A DNA stretch of 64,000 nt, from assembly GCF_038396785.1 (NCBI RefSeq), contig NZ_CP151087.1:2728001-2792000 (forward strand), written 5' to 3'. Made by a program: the position numbers and the translations under genes. Under the pieces are notes generated by a model. It saw only the letters and a program-made list of their open reading frames with translations, was not told the origin of the DNA and did no database searches. The DNA comes from Sphingobacterium thalpophilum (GTDB lineage: Bacteria > Bacteroidota > Bacteroidia > Sphingobacteriales > Sphingobacteriaceae). Shown here one piece after another: positions 8,040 through 17,381 of this stretch (position 1 is the stretch's first letter; each line of letters starts with the position of its first letter).

Positions 8040-8414
8040 ATGAAAATTGTGCTAAAAAGAATATATGATGCAGCTTCCCCTAGTGATGGGTATCGTGTAC
8101 TCATCGATAGACTTTGGCCTCGTGGAATAACAAAGGAAAAGGCTCATTTGTCTGAATGGAATAAGAATCTTGCCCCTTCAAAAGAACTTCGGATCTGGTA
8201 TCACCACAATCCAGCTTTGTGGGATGACTTCTCGGAAAAATATCGAACAGAACTAAAGCATAACAACTATTGCAAGGAATTTCTTGACCACAACAAGCAA
8301 CAAGAAATCATTACGTTATTATATGCCGCCCATGACACCTTGCATACCCACGCCCTGATCTTACAGACCTATTTACAGGACCTTTATCAACAATATATCA
8401 GCAACAACAGATAA
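8040..8414 (+). CDS. DUF488 family protein
   Basis: A 124-residue cytoplasmic protein with the family hallmarks: VLIDRLWPRGITKEKA near residues 20-35, then WNKNLAPSKELRIWYHH and FSEKYRTEL. DUF488 proteins are widespread, of unknown biochemical role, and often called uroporphyrin-III methyltransferase-like by old annotation without support. The cupin gene follows 13 bases later, so the two form an operon. Confidence 0.85.
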   Translation: MKIVLKRIYDAASPSDGYRVLIDRLWPRGITKEKAHLSEWNKNLAPSKELRIWYHHNPALWDDFSEKYRTELKHNNYCKEFLDHNKQQEIITLLYAAHDTLHTHALILQTYLQDLYQQYISNNR

Positions 8415-8427
8415 TAGTACAACGACC

Positions 8428-8736
8428 ATGCAGACAGCATCTATTTTTCAAAACGTCACATTTCAGGACAAAAAACCCAAAATGGACCTCCTGCTAGAAA
8501 CAAATGGCAGCAAAGAATATCGCTTGGCTTTTGCAGAAGGGCAATATCTAAAGGAGCATACAACAGCTGCATCAATTATTGTGGAAATTGTCGAAGGCAA
8601 TATTGATTTTGGCGTTAACGGAAGCAAAATCAGTCTAACGAAAGGCATGTTAGTGACATTAGAGCCGAATGTACCGCACGATCTCTTTGCCATTACCCAA
8701 AGTATCGTCCGGCTGTCTATTCATAAAAAAGACTAA
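8428..8736 (+). CDS. Small cupin-domain protein
   Basis: A 102-residue single-domain cupin: a beta-rich body with IIVEIVEGNIDFGVNG in the first half and the GMLVTLEPNVPHDLFA motif near the end, where the His could bind a metal. The first cupin motif lacks the usual HxH pair (KEHTTAA keeps one His), so metal binding may be weak or absent. Such proteins are used as small-molecule sensors, isomerases or unknowns. Cotranscribed with the DUF488 gene. Confidence 0.75.
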   Translation: MQTASIFQNVTFQDKKPKMDLLLETNGSKEYRLAFAEGQYLKEHTTAASIIVEIVEGNIDFGVNGSKISLTKGMLVTLEPNVPHDLFAITQSIVRLSIHKKD

Positions 8737-8753
8737 AGAAGAATCTAGGTGAC

Positions 8754-9248
8754 TTAACGGTCTTTGAGTTCAATAACCTCCAGGTTCTCAATTTTATCTT
8801 TATTGATCTCAAACCGCATTAATGTCCTTACTTTGTGCCAGCCCTGCTTACCTGCCGCCCCAGGGTTAAGATGGAGACAATGGATCTTGGGGTCGAAGAT
8901 AACCTTTAAGATATGTGAATGTCCAGTAATAAATAATTTAGGTGGATTTTTCATCAATTCCCCTTTTATGCGTGCAGCATATTTCCCCGGATAACCACCA
9001 ATATGTGTCATAAATACGTCCACTTCCTCACACCTAAACCTCAAATCTTCTGGAAATTGTAAACGAATTTCCTGACCATCAATGTTTCCGTATACTCCGC
9101 GCAGTGGCTTAAAAGCGGCTAACCGATCCGCAACATCAGGATCACCAAAATCGCCCACATGCCATATCTCGTCGCAGGCTGCAAAATGAGTAAATACAGC
9201 TTCATCTAAAAAAGAATGTGTATCCGAGAGTAATCCGATCTTTGTCAT
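8754..9248 (-). CDS. YfcE/MJ0936-type metallophosphoesterase
   Basis: A calcineurin-like phosphoesterase of 164 residues. The metal-binding motifs are in order: GLLSDTHSF (D and H ligands), WHVGDFGD, GVYGNIDG (in place of GNCD), and ITGHSHI near the C-terminus. Related enzymes cleave phosphodiesters such as bis-pNPP in vitro; the natural substrate is unknown. A GTG at 9251 precedes the ATG at 9248; I prefer the ATG. It follows trmN6 with at most three bases between and is cotranscribed with it. Confidence 0.9.
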   Translation of the reverse strand: MTKIGLLSDTHSFLDEAVFTHFAACDEIWHVGDFGDPDVADRLAAFKPLRGVYGNIDGQEIRLQFPEDLRFRCEEVDVFMTHIGGYPGKYAARIKGELMKNPPKLFITGHSHILKVIFDPKIHCLHLNPGAAGKQGWHKVRTLMRFEINKDKIENLEVIELKDR

Positions 9249-9251
9249 CAC

Positions 9252-9959
9252 TTAAAAAGCTAAAAAATAAGGTGCCAAGGCATTTCGATAAGCTTCTGAA
9301 TAAATACCCTTGGCGGCATAAATAACAAACGTACGTTGAGCGAGCAGTTCGACGCGTAAGCGTTCAAATGTAACGATTTTCCGAATGGCCGACTCCCCTT
9401 CAAAGGAGCTTATTTGTACTTCACTGGAACAGTATAATCCCCTTTCCGCCGAAATTTTAGTCAACGTTTCCGCTAATGCCGTTGGAACGATCAACACTAA
9501 TTTTCCCCGATCCGATAAACGTAAAGCGGCGAAATCCAGCAGTTCAGCAAAAAAATCCAGATCGGTATGTCGCGCCAGCTTCTTGCGTTCATCCGGGTTA
9601 TGTAAGGAATCTGTATAAAAGGGTGGATTTGATACGATCAGATCGTAATGCCCTTGTACATCCATTTGTTGAAAGGAGGAAGCATGCAGCACTAAACGTT
9701 CCTGGAAAATGGAATTACGGAAGTTTCTGTCAGCCATCGCAGCAGCCAAAGGGTCAATTTCGACAGCCTCTACCCTACTGTCTACGAGCCGTTGAGCCAA
9801 CATCAATGCAATGACTCCCGTACCTGTACCTACGTCCAGTATCCGGTCCACAGGTTCTACTTCCAGCAAGGAAGCCAGCAGTACACCATCTGTGTTAATT
9901 TTCATTGCACAGTCAGACTGATCAACCTCAAACTGTTTAAACCGAAATATCGACGCCAT
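9252..9959 (-). CDS. trmN6: tRNA1(Val) (adenine37-N6)-methyltransferase TrmN6 (YfiC)
   Basis: A 235-residue SAM-dependent methyltransferase. The SAM loop DVGTGTGVIALMLAQ is at about residues 42-56, the acidic EIDPLAA at the second strand, and the catalytic SNPPFY near residue 110, which marks N6-adenine methylation. Together with the N-terminal FRFKQFEVDQSDCAMKINTDG and the length this fits YfiC, which modifies A37 of tRNA Val. The assignment at the level of substrate is by family. It is the first gene of a two-gene unit with the phosphoesterase. Confidence 0.85.
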   Translation of the reverse strand: MASIFRFKQFEVDQSDCAMKINTDGVLLASLLEVEPVDRILDVGTGTGVIALMLAQRLVDSRVEAVEIDPLAAAMADRNFRNSIFQERLVLHASSFQQMDVQGHYDLIVSNPPFYTDSLHNPDERKKLARHTDLDFFAELLDFAALRLSDRGKLVLIVPTALAETLTKISAERGLYCSSEVQISSFEGESAIRKIVTFERLRVELLAQRTFVIYAAKGIYSEAYRNALAPYFLAF

Positions 9960-10056
9960 ACATCAAAGATAAAACTTTTAGAACCTTTGGTACAAACAAA
10001 CCAGTGTATCCTGCAATTTATTTGCTAATTTAGTCAGCAACAAATCTATATAAGCC

Positions 10057-11214
10057 ATGAATATCCGTCAGCTTGCTTTTATGATATTGATCATCATCGG
10101 TGTGCTTCCTACAAAACTATTGCATGCACAAGAGAATTGTGACCGGCATACAACTGAAATACTTCCCTTATTGACAAAAACATTGAACAACAATGACTTT
10201 GACAAAATTGATCCTTTACTCAATAGTATACAAGCTAGCTGTGGTACCAACGAGTTTGTACAGCGTTTACGTATTCTTATATACATCATTGAAAAAAAGA
10301 ATACCACAACAGAGATCAAAAATTATATAGACAATCAATTCGATAAAAATTTTCTACAAAGACTGGATGCGGCAGACCAGGACGATTTTACAACACAATA
10401 CGAACAGCATAAGGAAAAATACAATTTCGTGCCATTAAGACATCCCCTGGAGGGCATGATAAAAGTAAGAGCCAAAGCCCTGCTTGCTTCCGATAGTTAT
10501 ACGTTAACCGATCAGGAAAAAACTATTTTAGAGCTTTTTTCAGATACTGAAGTTGCCAATGCCGTACAAGACCAACAAGCTAACGAACAAGATAATCAAC
10601 AGCGGTTTCCAGTCCCCAAAGTGTACAGAGATAGACAGAAAGCCAAACTGGGCTATGTTCCTTCAATCGGCGTAGTCACCCCACTTGGCGGAGCCAACAA
10701 AATTTTCGGAACCAACATAAACTTTGGATTTATGCTGATGAGCTCGCTGGAAAGAAAATTTATTTTCGAAGGTGGCTTCAAGGTGCGCATCAACTCAAAC
10801 GACCGCAATATTGATTACAATTACGAGGGCTCCAATGTTTCGGTCAATTCTTCAGCGACCGCATTTATGGGCGGTGCTGTAGGTTACAAAGTTTTTGACA
10901 ACGACAAATTTATACTGATTCCAAAAGGTATCCTTGGCATAGATATTACAGATACCGGCATCACAGAAAGTGCTTATTCCTCCGGTTATTATGATCCGGA
11001 TGGTTATTATTATGATGGCGGATACACCGATCGTATGGTAACCATCAATAATGTGCACTTAGGACTTGGTCTCGCATCCCTATTTCGCATGAAAAACCAA
11101 AAGTACATTGGTTTCGAACTCGGCTATCATTACACGCCTTATGATGCAAGCAGCAAGGTATTGATCCCGATACAGGCAAATTATGGAAGCTTGGAGCTAT
11201 TCTTCAGGTTTTAG
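10057..11214 (+). CDS. Probable outer-membrane protein of unknown function
   Basis: A 385-residue exported protein with a signal peptide ending at about residue 24 (LLHAQ). The first half (25-190) is helical, hydrophilic and contains two cysteines (C28, C62) that could form a disulfide. From about residue 195 the sequence becomes Gly, Tyr and Asn rich with alternating hydrophobic residues, and it ends in LELFFRF, a terminal aromatic as in beta-barrel proteins. A Tyr/Gly/Asp-rich loop (YYDPDGYYYDGGY) lies near 315. I recognise no named family; a helical periplasmic domain followed by a small barrel is my reading. It has no cotranscribed neighbour and is convergent with mutS. Confidence 0.7.
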   Translation: MNIRQLAFMILIIIGVLPTKLLHAQENCDRHTTEILPLLTKTLNNNDFDKIDPLLNSIQASCGTNEFVQRLRILIYIIEKKNTTTEIKNYIDNQFDKNFLQRLDAADQDDFTTQYEQHKEKYNFVPLRHPLEGMIKVRAKALLASDSYTLTDQEKTILELFSDTEVANAVQDQQANEQDNQQRFPVPKVYRDRQKAKLGYVPSIGVVTPLGGANKIFGTNINFGFMLMSSLERKFIFEGGFKVRINSNDRNIDYNYEGSNVSVNSSATAFMGGAVGYKVFDNDKFILIPKGILGIDITDTGITESAYSSGYYDPDGYYYDGGYTDRMVTINNVHLGLGLASLFRMKNQKYIGFELGYHYTPYDASSKVLIPIQANYGSLELFFRF

Positions 11215-11319
11215 GCAAATAGCCCTCAAAAACCTGATGACTTCGCAGACACCAACAGCAATGAAAGCGAGCTGAAGGTTCTTTCTGGCCAATAAGACCA
11301 GACACTTTCAGAAAAAAAT

Positions 11320-11361
11320 ACGCCAGATGATGTCTATCTTAAAAAACATCATCTGGCGTAT
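11320..11361. terminator. Hairpin between convergent genes (10057 gene and mutS)
   Basis: Exact 16-base arms at 11320-11335 and 11346-11361 with a short A-rich loop. It is preceded by seven A, so on the minus strand the stem is followed by a T run, suiting it best as the terminator of a minus-strand transcript; mutS ends at 11415. Confidence 0.75.
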
Positions 11362-11414
11362 ATAAATCGAAAAAAATTCCGCTTGAGATCAATTTCCCAA
11401 GCCAAAAGGAAGAT

Positions 11415-14021
11415 TTAATTCTTTAAAAGGCGTTGTATCTCATCCAATTTCATTAATGCTTCAACCGGAGTAAGCGAATTAACATCCAGATTATTCAGCA
11501 TATCCCTGATCTTATTCAAGACAGGATCATCAATAGAAAACATCTGCAATTGGTAGGCCTGTTTCTGGATTTTGCGCATGCTATCTTTAATCTGCTCACC
11601 ACCTGTGCGCTCCTGCTCCAGCCTTTTCAAAATTTGATTGGCCCGACTAAGCAACTTTTGCGGCATTCCAGCGAGCTTTGCCACATGGATTCCGAAACTA
11701 TGCTCTGAGCCTCCTGGAACAAGTTTACGCAAGAAAATAACTTTGTTATTAACCTCCTTCACCGTTACATTATAGTTTTTTATACGATCCAGCGAAGTAG
11801 TCAGCTCGTTTAATTCATGGTAATGCGTGGCAAACAAGGTTTTGGCCTTAGCAGCAGGATGATTATGTAAAAACTCGGCAATAGCCCAGGCAATAGAAAT
11901 ACCGTCATAAGTACTTGTACCACGACCGATTTCATCCAAAAGAATAAGACTGCGGTCCGATAGATTATTCATGATGCTCGCGGTTTCATTCATCTCCACC
12001 ATAAACGTAGATTCACCCGAAGAAAGATTGTCCGAAGCACCTACACGGGTGAAAATTTTGTCAACCAGGCCAATCTTAGCCTCTTTTGCTGGCACAAAAC
12101 AACCAATTTGCGCCATTAACACGATCAATCCAGTCTGACGGAGCAATGCAGATTTACCCGCCATGTTAGGGCCCGTAATAATAATAATCTGCTGTGTTTT
12201 TGGATCTAAAAAAGTATCATTGGTAATATAATCCTCACCTATCGGCAGGTTTCTTTCAATGACAGGGTGTCTTCCACCTTTAATATCCAAAATCTTGCTC
12301 TCGCTGACTTCGGGTTTTACATAATAGTTTTTCTCCGCTACAACAGCAAAGTTAAGCAGTACATCCAACTTGGCTATGAGCTGGGCGTTGAGTTGAATAG
12401 GTTTGATGTATTCAGCAATGGCAACCAATAGCTCAGCATATAATCTATTCTCAAGCGCTTGTATCTTCTCCTCAGCACCGAGAATCTGTTCTTCATATTC
12501 TTTAAGTTCCTCCGTAATGTAACGTTCAGCATTCACCAGTGTCTGTTTACGGATCCACGTCGTCGGAACCTTATCTTTGTGCGTATTTGTGACCTCCAGA
12601 TAATAACCGAAAACATTATTGAACGCTATTTTTAAAGAAGGAATCCCTGTGAGTTCCGCTTCCCTTTTTTGGATCTCAAGCAGATAATCCTTGCCACCAA
12701 AAGCGATCTTGCGCAATCGATCCAATTCAGGGTCCACCCCTTCCGCGATTACACTCCCCTTATTGATTGCGGCAGGAGGCTCCGCCTGAACCTGTTGCTC
12801 GATTTTTTCACGTATAACAGCACAAGCATCTAACTGATCTGAGATTGTCCGAAGAGCATCAGCATCTTTACGATCCGTAAGTTCCTTCAATTTCTCAATA
12901 GCATATAATGCGCGCTTCAATTGCACAATTTCCCGCGGATTCGCTTTTTGCAGTCCGATCTTGGAAATTAAACGTTCCAGATCTCCCACCTGCTTGATCT
13001 GACCAATCAGCTCATCCCGCAAATCACGGTTAGTGAAAAAGAAATCGACCACATTCAATCGCTCCTGAATACTCTTTTTGTCTTTGAGCGGCATCACGAT
13101 CCAGCGCTTGAGCAGACGCGCTCCCATTGGACTGGATGTATGATCCAATACATCGGATAGCGTTACCGCATTTTCATTCAACGATCCGATTAATTCCAAA
13201 TTGCGAATCGTAAAACGATCCAGCCACATAAAACGGTCCTCTTCAATACGGGAAAGCGTAGAAATGTGTTGCAGATTACGATGCTCGGTTTCATTGAGGT
13301 AATGCAATGCTACACCAGCAGCAACAACTCCTGCAGTCATGCGGTCCACACCAAATCCTTTCATCGAGGAGACTTCAAAATGCTTCAATAGCGTTTCAGT
13401 GGCATAATCACCCGTATAAGGCCACTCGTCAAGAAAATAGGTGTAATATTGTGATCCAAACTGCTCTGTAAACTCCTTGCTCTGTTTTTTTGAAAGAATA
13501 ATTTCTCTCGGTTTAAAACCTTGAAGCAATTTATCTATATAGGCCACACTACCTTGAGCAACCAGAAATTCACCTGTTGAAATATCTAAGAAAGAAATAC
13601 CGATCCGCTCCTTTTCGATAAAAATTGATGCTAAATAATTATTCGATTTCTGTTGAACAATATTGTCACTGTAGGAGACTCCAGGTGTCACTAGCTCGGT
13701 CACACCGCGCTTAACAATTGTTTTTGTCGTCTTCGGATCCTCCAGCTGATCACAGATCGCCACCCGTTGGCCAGCACGCACCAGTTTCGGAAGATAGGTT
13801 TCCAATGAATGATGGGGAAAACCAGCCAATGCAGTTTCCGATTCCGAGCCATTGCCACGCTTTGTCAAAACGATGCCCAAAATCTGGGCAGCTTTGATCG
13901 CATCCTCACCAAATGTCTCGTAAAAATCGCCAACACGGAACAACAACAACGCTCCAGGATACTTAATCTTGATCGCATTGTACTGTTGCATCAATGGGGT
14001 CACTTTCTTTTCTTTTGCCAA
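11415..14021 (-). CDS. mutS: DNA mismatch repair protein MutS
   Basis: MutS recognises mismatches and small loops and starts mismatch repair with MutL. The 868-residue protein has the mismatch-binding Phe-x-Glu in [13 protein letters not shown] near residue 35, the connector, lever and clamp domains, and the C-terminal ATPase with Walker [14 protein letters not shown] around 615-627, ESTFMVEM, the Walker B region [16 protein letters not shown] and ATHYHEL. A C-terminal helix-turn-helix dimerisation part is present. Length and motifs are those of MutS1, not MutS2 (no Smr domain). It is a single gene transcribed toward the hairpin at 11320. Confidence 0.97.
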   Translation of the reverse strand: MAKEKKVTPLMQQYNAIKIKYPGALLLFRVGDFYETFGEDAIKAAQILGIVLTKRGNGSESETALAGFPHHSLETYLPKLVRAGQRVAICDQLEDPKTTKTIVKRGVTELVTPGVSYSDNIVQQKSNNYLASIFIEKERIGISFLDISTGEFLVAQGSVAYIDKLLQGFKPREIILSKKQSKEFTEQFGSQYYTYFLDEWPYTGDYATETLLKHFEVSSMKGFGVDRMTAGVVAAGVALHYLNETEHRNLQHISTLSRIEEDRFMWLDRFTIRNLELIGSLNENAVTLSDVLDHTSSPMGARLLKRWIVMPLKDKKSIQERLNVVDFFFTNRDLRDELIGQIKQVGDLERLISKIGLQKANPREIVQLKRALYAIEKLKELTDRKDADALRTISDQLDACAVIREKIEQQVQAEPPAAINKGSVIAEGVDPELDRLRKIAFGGKDYLLEIQKREAELTGIPSLKIAFNNVFGYYLEVTNTHKDKVPTTWIRKQTLVNAERYITEELKEYEEQILGAEEKIQALENRLYAELLVAIAEYIKPIQLNAQLIAKLDVLLNFAVVAEKNYYVKPEVSESKILDIKGGRHPVIERNLPIGEDYITNDTFLDPKTQQIIIITGPNMAGKSALLRQTGLIVLMAQIGCFVPAKEAKIGLVDKIFTRVGASDNLSSGESTFMVEMNETASIMNNLSDRSLILLDEIGRGTSTYDGISIAWAIAEFLHNHPAAKAKTLFATHYHELNELTTSLDRIKNYNVTVKEVNNKVIFLRKLVPGGSEHSFGIHVAKLAGMPQKLLSRANQILKRLEQERTGGEQIKDSMRKIQKQAYQLQMFSIDDPVLNKIRDMLNNLDVNSLTPVEALMKLDEIQRLLKN

Positions 14022-14131
14022 CTTTTAAAATCAATTTTTATGAAGCGTAAAAATAGGATAATATCGTCGCTTTGGCAAACGATACACTCAACTTCTCGAC
14101 AAAATCATTTCCATTAAACAAGAATATAAGC

Positions 14132-14139
14132 TAAGTTTG
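14132..14139 (+). promoter_or_regulatory. -7 box upstream of mtgA
   Basis: TAAGTTTG lies 20 bases before the ATG at 14159 and matches the Bacteroidota -7 consensus. At the -33 distance there is TTTC rather than TTG. Confidence 0.5.
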
Positions 14140-14158
14140 TATCCGAAAAAAATTAGTC

Positions 14159-14923
14159 ATGGCCATCAAAAGATCTGGTAAACAAAATACGTCCAGCAAA
14201 CAACAAAATACCTTCAAAAAAAAATCCTTCAACCCATTGAAGTCCATAAAATCTCCGATCCTGCGCATTGTGACACGGGTAGTACTCTATTTTATTGGCA
14301 TTTCACTCTTTTGGGTCATTAGCCTGCGGTTTATTAATCCTCCCATCACTTGGTTGATGATTCAACGTGGGTTTGAGCTAAAAGAACAGGGCAAGGGATT
14401 TAAACTGGAAAAAAACTGGCTGGATTACGATGAACTTTCGGACAACCTAAAGTTAGCGGCCATTGCCGGAGAAGACGCTCACTTTATGACACACTGGGGA
14501 TTCGACATGCAAGGAATTCAGAATGCCATTAAAAAAAATGCACAGGGAAAGAAATTACGCGGCGGAAGTACAATCAGTCAGCAGGTAGCCAAAAATGTCT
14601 TTTTATGGCCAGGGCGCTCCTGGTTAAGAAAAGGCTTCGAGACCTACTTTACCATTCTTATCGAAACATTCTGGAGCAAGAAACGCATCCTCGAAGTTTA
14701 TCTTAATGTGATTGAAATGGGACAGGGAGTTTATGGTGCGGATGCGGCAGCTTCGTATTACTTTAGCAAAACAGGCAGCAATCTTTCCAAAAAACAAGCC
14801 GCATTGATTATAGCCATATTGCCAAACCCAAGAGAATGGGATGCGCGTAACCCTTCTGCTTATGTCAATAGACGTGCAAATGCGATAGCAAAATATATGC
14901 ATCATTATACTATTCCTGAATAA
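14159..14923 (+). CDS. mtgA: Monofunctional biosynthetic peptidoglycan transglycosylase
   Basis: MtgA polymerises lipid II into glycan strands at the outer face of the inner membrane. The 254 residues carry a basic N-terminus, one membrane helix (about 40-62) and a GT51 domain: GEDAHFMTHWGFD with the catalytic Glu (near residue 105), GGSTISQQVAKN, RKGFETYFTILIET, KKRILEVYLNVIEMGQGVYG and ASYYFSK. There is no transpeptidase domain, which separates it from class A penicillin-binding proteins. It is a single gene closed by the hairpin at 14988-15013. Confidence 0.94.
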   Translation: MAIKRSGKQNTSSKQQNTFKKKSFNPLKSIKSPILRIVTRVVLYFIGISLFWVISLRFINPPITWLMIQRGFELKEQGKGFKLEKNWLDYDELSDNLKLAAIAGEDAHFMTHWGFDMQGIQNAIKKNAQGKKLRGGSTISQQVAKNVFLWPGRSWLRKGFETYFTILIETFWSKKRILEVYLNVIEMGQGVYGADAAASYYFSKTGSNLSKKQAALIIAILPNPREWDARNPSAYVNRRANAIAKYMHHYTIPE

Positions 14924-14987
14924 GCGAAACCATCGCTATTCGGCGGATCGACCAGAAGAAAAGCAATACAGATCTATAGATCAAAAA

Positions 14988-15013
14988 AAAGGCCATATGT
15001 AATTATGGCCTTT
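14988..15013. terminator. Hairpin terminator between mtgA and the convergent gene
   Basis: Arms 14988-14996 and 15005-15013 (AAAGGCCAT / ATGGCCTTT) with an 8-base loop, flanked by eight A on the left and a T-rich right side. It can serve both directions. Confidence 0.8.
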
Positions 15014-15035
15014 CTTATATAACTCGTTTTACAAC

Positions 15036-15491
15036 CTATCTAAAAAGTCGTTTATGCCAGCTCTGATGGAAGGGTATTACCCAAGCGTCTTCCATTTGGT
15101 GCTCATGGGTAATGGTATTATCAAATACTAAGGTATTATCGTTGATGGTACCTTCTGCCAGTAACTTCTCAAATCCGTCACGGTTAACCACGCCTATTCC
15201 CTGATCCCCTTTATATGCAAATTGCATGCGATCAAATAGTTGAATACCATACTTCGATTCAACTCCTTTTAAAAACCGAACCGAACTATCAATAGAACAA
15301 CCTGATGCAGCCGCTACTTCCTCGTCCACCTTAAGGATGATAAAAAGATTATCCCGCAATTCTGCGGAAGCAGAAAGTGGTTTCCCATGCACTTTCCATT
15401 GTTCAGCAAAAGCTTCCAGGTCAGTAACAATCTCCTGTCCCTCTGTCGCCGTTAACAGGCGATCGGCCTGATAAATCCAGATACGCTTCAT
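15036..15491 (-). CDS. Conserved Bacteroidota protein, often mislabelled ABC transporter ATPase
   Basis: A 151-residue cytoplasmic protein. The pattern RIWIYQADR at the start, GKPLSASAELRDNLFIIL, TGCSID-like ASGCSIDSSVRFL, and VFDNTITHEHQ with a final SWHKRLF matches a family found across Bacteroidota that databases often call ABC transporter ATPase. There is no Walker A, Walker B or signature motif here, so that name is not supported. The ATG at 15491 is preferred over an upstream TTG (15497). It lies 195 bases after the respiratory cluster on the same strand and may be read with it or alone. Confidence 0.75.
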   Translation of the reverse strand: MKRIWIYQADRLLTATEGQEIVTDLEAFAEQWKVHGKPLSASAELRDNLFIILKVDEEVAAASGCSIDSSVRFLKGVESKYGIQLFDRMQFAYKGDQGIGVVNRDGFEKLLAEGTINDNTLVFDNTITHEHQMEDAWVIPFHQSWHKRLFR

Positions 15492-15686
15492 ATGCAATGA
15501 TTTTTTTACAGATCCATTTAGCCGATATGAATTGGCTGATTAATCCTATACTGTTTACACTCCCGGACACATGAAATAACTGTTCCATTATATCCGTTTC
15601 TATTTCAATTTTAAACCAGATTAAACAACTCGAATCCGGCGTGCCATTGTATTTCATCACAATACCTTGACCCTCAACTCTTACCA

Positions 15687-16232
15687 CTAACCAATATAAT
15701 ACGGAGAGATCATTAAGTAAACGATCACGCCGGTAACAGCTACATAAAGCCACATGGGATAAGTAATACGGGCAAGCTTTTTATGACGCTCATAAGAACC
15801 CGATATGCCTCTAACAAATGTAAAGAGTACAAAAGGGATGATGATAATGGAAAGCAAGATATGCGTGATCAGGATAAAGAAATAGATCGGTCTCAAAATT
15901 CCCTCGCCACCATATTTTGTTTCGATTGAAGTCATGTGATAAGCGACATACATCGCTAGAAAAGCTAAGGAACAAGCAATACACCATTTGATCAAACGCT
16001 CGTGTAAAGCCTTATTACCCTTTTTTATCGCAGCCACAGCCCAAAATAGTAATACAGCCGTAATCCCATTGATAGCCGCGTAGATAGGAGGCAAAAATGT
16101 TAGCGGTTTTACATCATAACCCAGCTTTTGTAAATTCACCGTAAAAAGGATAGCAACCACTATCGGTATCACAATCGATAGCAACCAAATCCATTTACTA
16201 TACTTTTTTTCCTTGTTAAGACTCTCTTCCAT
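15687..16232 (-). CDS. DUF420 membrane protein, likely oxidase assembly factor (CtaM-like)
   Basis: A 181-residue protein with five predicted membrane helices (about 13-31, 46-66, 82-100, 118-140, 157-177). Conserved His and Tyr residues such as YVAYHMTSIET and ITHILLSI fit DUF420. In Bacillus subtilis the DUF420 protein YozB (CtaM) is needed for active heme-copper oxidase; the same role here is inferred from family and position. It is the last gene of the cytochrome oxidase cluster, 7 bases after the Sco-like gene. Confidence 0.8.
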   Translation of the reverse strand: MEESLNKEKKYSKWIWLLSIVIPIVVAILFTVNLQKLGYDVKPLTFLPPIYAAINGITAVLLFWAVAAIKKGNKALHERLIKWCIACSLAFLAMYVAYHMTSIETKYGGEGILRPIYFFILITHILLSIIIIPFVLFTFVRGISGSYERHKKLARITYPMWLYVAVTGVIVYLMISPYYIG

Positions 16233-16239
16233 GATATAA

Positions 16240-16968
16240 TTACCTCTTTTGTTCTATTGTAGCTGGATGGTTTCGGACTTCCTCGACCAATAATAATTTG
16301 ATTTCATCCTCAAGGCGGTCAACATCCGTTTTGACATTAATGTCATAAATACCTCTTATCCGTCCTTTTGTATCAAGTAAAAGATAATTAGACCCAATAA
16401 TAAATGGTTTGCTGCCCTCCTTATTGACAAGTGCATCCTGCAATAAACTTTCCTGGGCAAATTTAAAGATATCAACAGAAGGATCTGTCACAAAAAACCA
16501 AGATTTGGTCCAAGGTTTGTAAACTTTTGCGTATTTGGCTAACACTTCTGGTGTATCGTATGCCGTATCAACCGTAATTGAATACAAGCGGACCTTCTTA
16601 TTCTGAATAAATCGATTAGCGATTTGATCCAAACGCTTAATCATCGTCCGCGATAATGAAGCATCTCTAGAGTACATCAGATGGACGACAGAAAGTGTTG
16701 TATCATTATCCAATAGATGCACTTTCTTGCCATCGAAATTCACAAAATCAACCGGGGGTACAGTATGATAGATAGTATCGGGAATATCACGTCCCCATTT
16801 ACGATGGGTAGTTCCCGGAACCACTTTCTTTCCAAAAATTGGCAAAGAGGCGTAGCTATTAGAACCGCTTTTATTTAGTACAAAATATAAAAATCCTGGC
16901 AATAAAAGAATTACTGCCAGGATCAATATAGTTTTAATACCTTTCTTTTGTCCAGTATTATTATCCAT
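16240..16968 (-). CDS. SCO1/SenC-family protein lacking all copper ligands
   Basis: A 242-residue protein with one N-terminal membrane helix (about 12-31) and a thioredoxin-like periplasmic domain. The order of elements is that of Sco proteins, which deliver copper to the CuA site: SVVHLMYSRDASLSRTM at the place of the CxxxC loop, YSITVDTAYDTPEVLAKYA for the SVDPxxDTP stretch, and KPFIIGSNYLLLDTKGRIRG for the segment that normally bears the copper His. Here both cysteines are replaced (the whole protein has no Cys) and the His is gone. It sits between subunit IV and DUF420, with 9- and 7-base gaps. It cannot bind copper in the known way; a structural or scaffold role in assembly is possible. 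Confidence 0.8.
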   Translation of the reverse strand: MDNNTGQKKGIKTILILAVILLLPGFLYFVLNKSGSNSYASLPIFGKKVVPGTTHRKWGRDIPDTIYHTVPPVDFVNFDGKKVHLLDNDTTLSVVHLMYSRDASLSRTMIKRLDQIANRFIQNKKVRLYSITVDTAYDTPEVLAKYAKVYKPWTKSWFFVTDPSVDIFKFAQESLLQDALVNKEGSKPFIIGSNYLLLDTKGRIRGIYDINVKTDVDRLEDEIKLLLVEEVRNHPATIEQKR

Positions 16969-16977
16969 TCACTTTAT

Positions 16978-17355
16978 CTATTTATTTGGAAACAATTGAT
17001 GTTCTTGAAAAGCAGATGCTAAATACCCTCCTTCAACAAGCATCAAAACAATAAAATAAATAATAAAAATAAACACAATTGCAACGGTAACAATGAAACT
17101 CGACTTCTCGAATTTCAAGTGCATAAAGAATGCAACGATATAATAAGCTTTAACTAAAGTAAGCACGATATAAATAGTATTTACTAACGCACCTTTAGCT
17201 AAAATTTGCCAATGGTGCACGAAGCCCAATGCAATTAAAAACTCTAGACAAGTAAGGGCTAAAAGTACACCAAATACTCTCCAGATGGCCTTCTTATCCA
17301 TCCCACCTTCGTGAGCGTGCTCGCCATGAGCGATATTATCTTGATATTGTGACAT
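16978..17355 (-). CDS. Cytochrome c oxidase subunit IV
   Basis: A 125-residue protein with a His-rich N-terminal stretch (HGEHAHEGG) and three membrane helices (about 26-46, 55-76, 84-108). The segment LTLVKAYYIVAFFMHLKFE is the hallmark of bacterial subunit IV (COX4_pro type). It is a small integral subunit of the aa3 oxidase in the inner membrane. It lies 26 bases after the second subunit III gene and 9 before the Sco-like gene. Confidence 0.88.
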   Translation of the reverse strand: MSQYQDNIAHGEHAHEGGMDKKAIWRVFGVLLALTCLEFLIALGFVHHWQILAKGALVNTIYIVLTLVKAYYIVAFFMHLKFEKSSFIVTVAIVFIFIIYFIVLMLVEGGYLASAFQEHQLFPNK

Positions 17356-17381
17356 AGCTATCTAAATTTATTATTTCGGAA

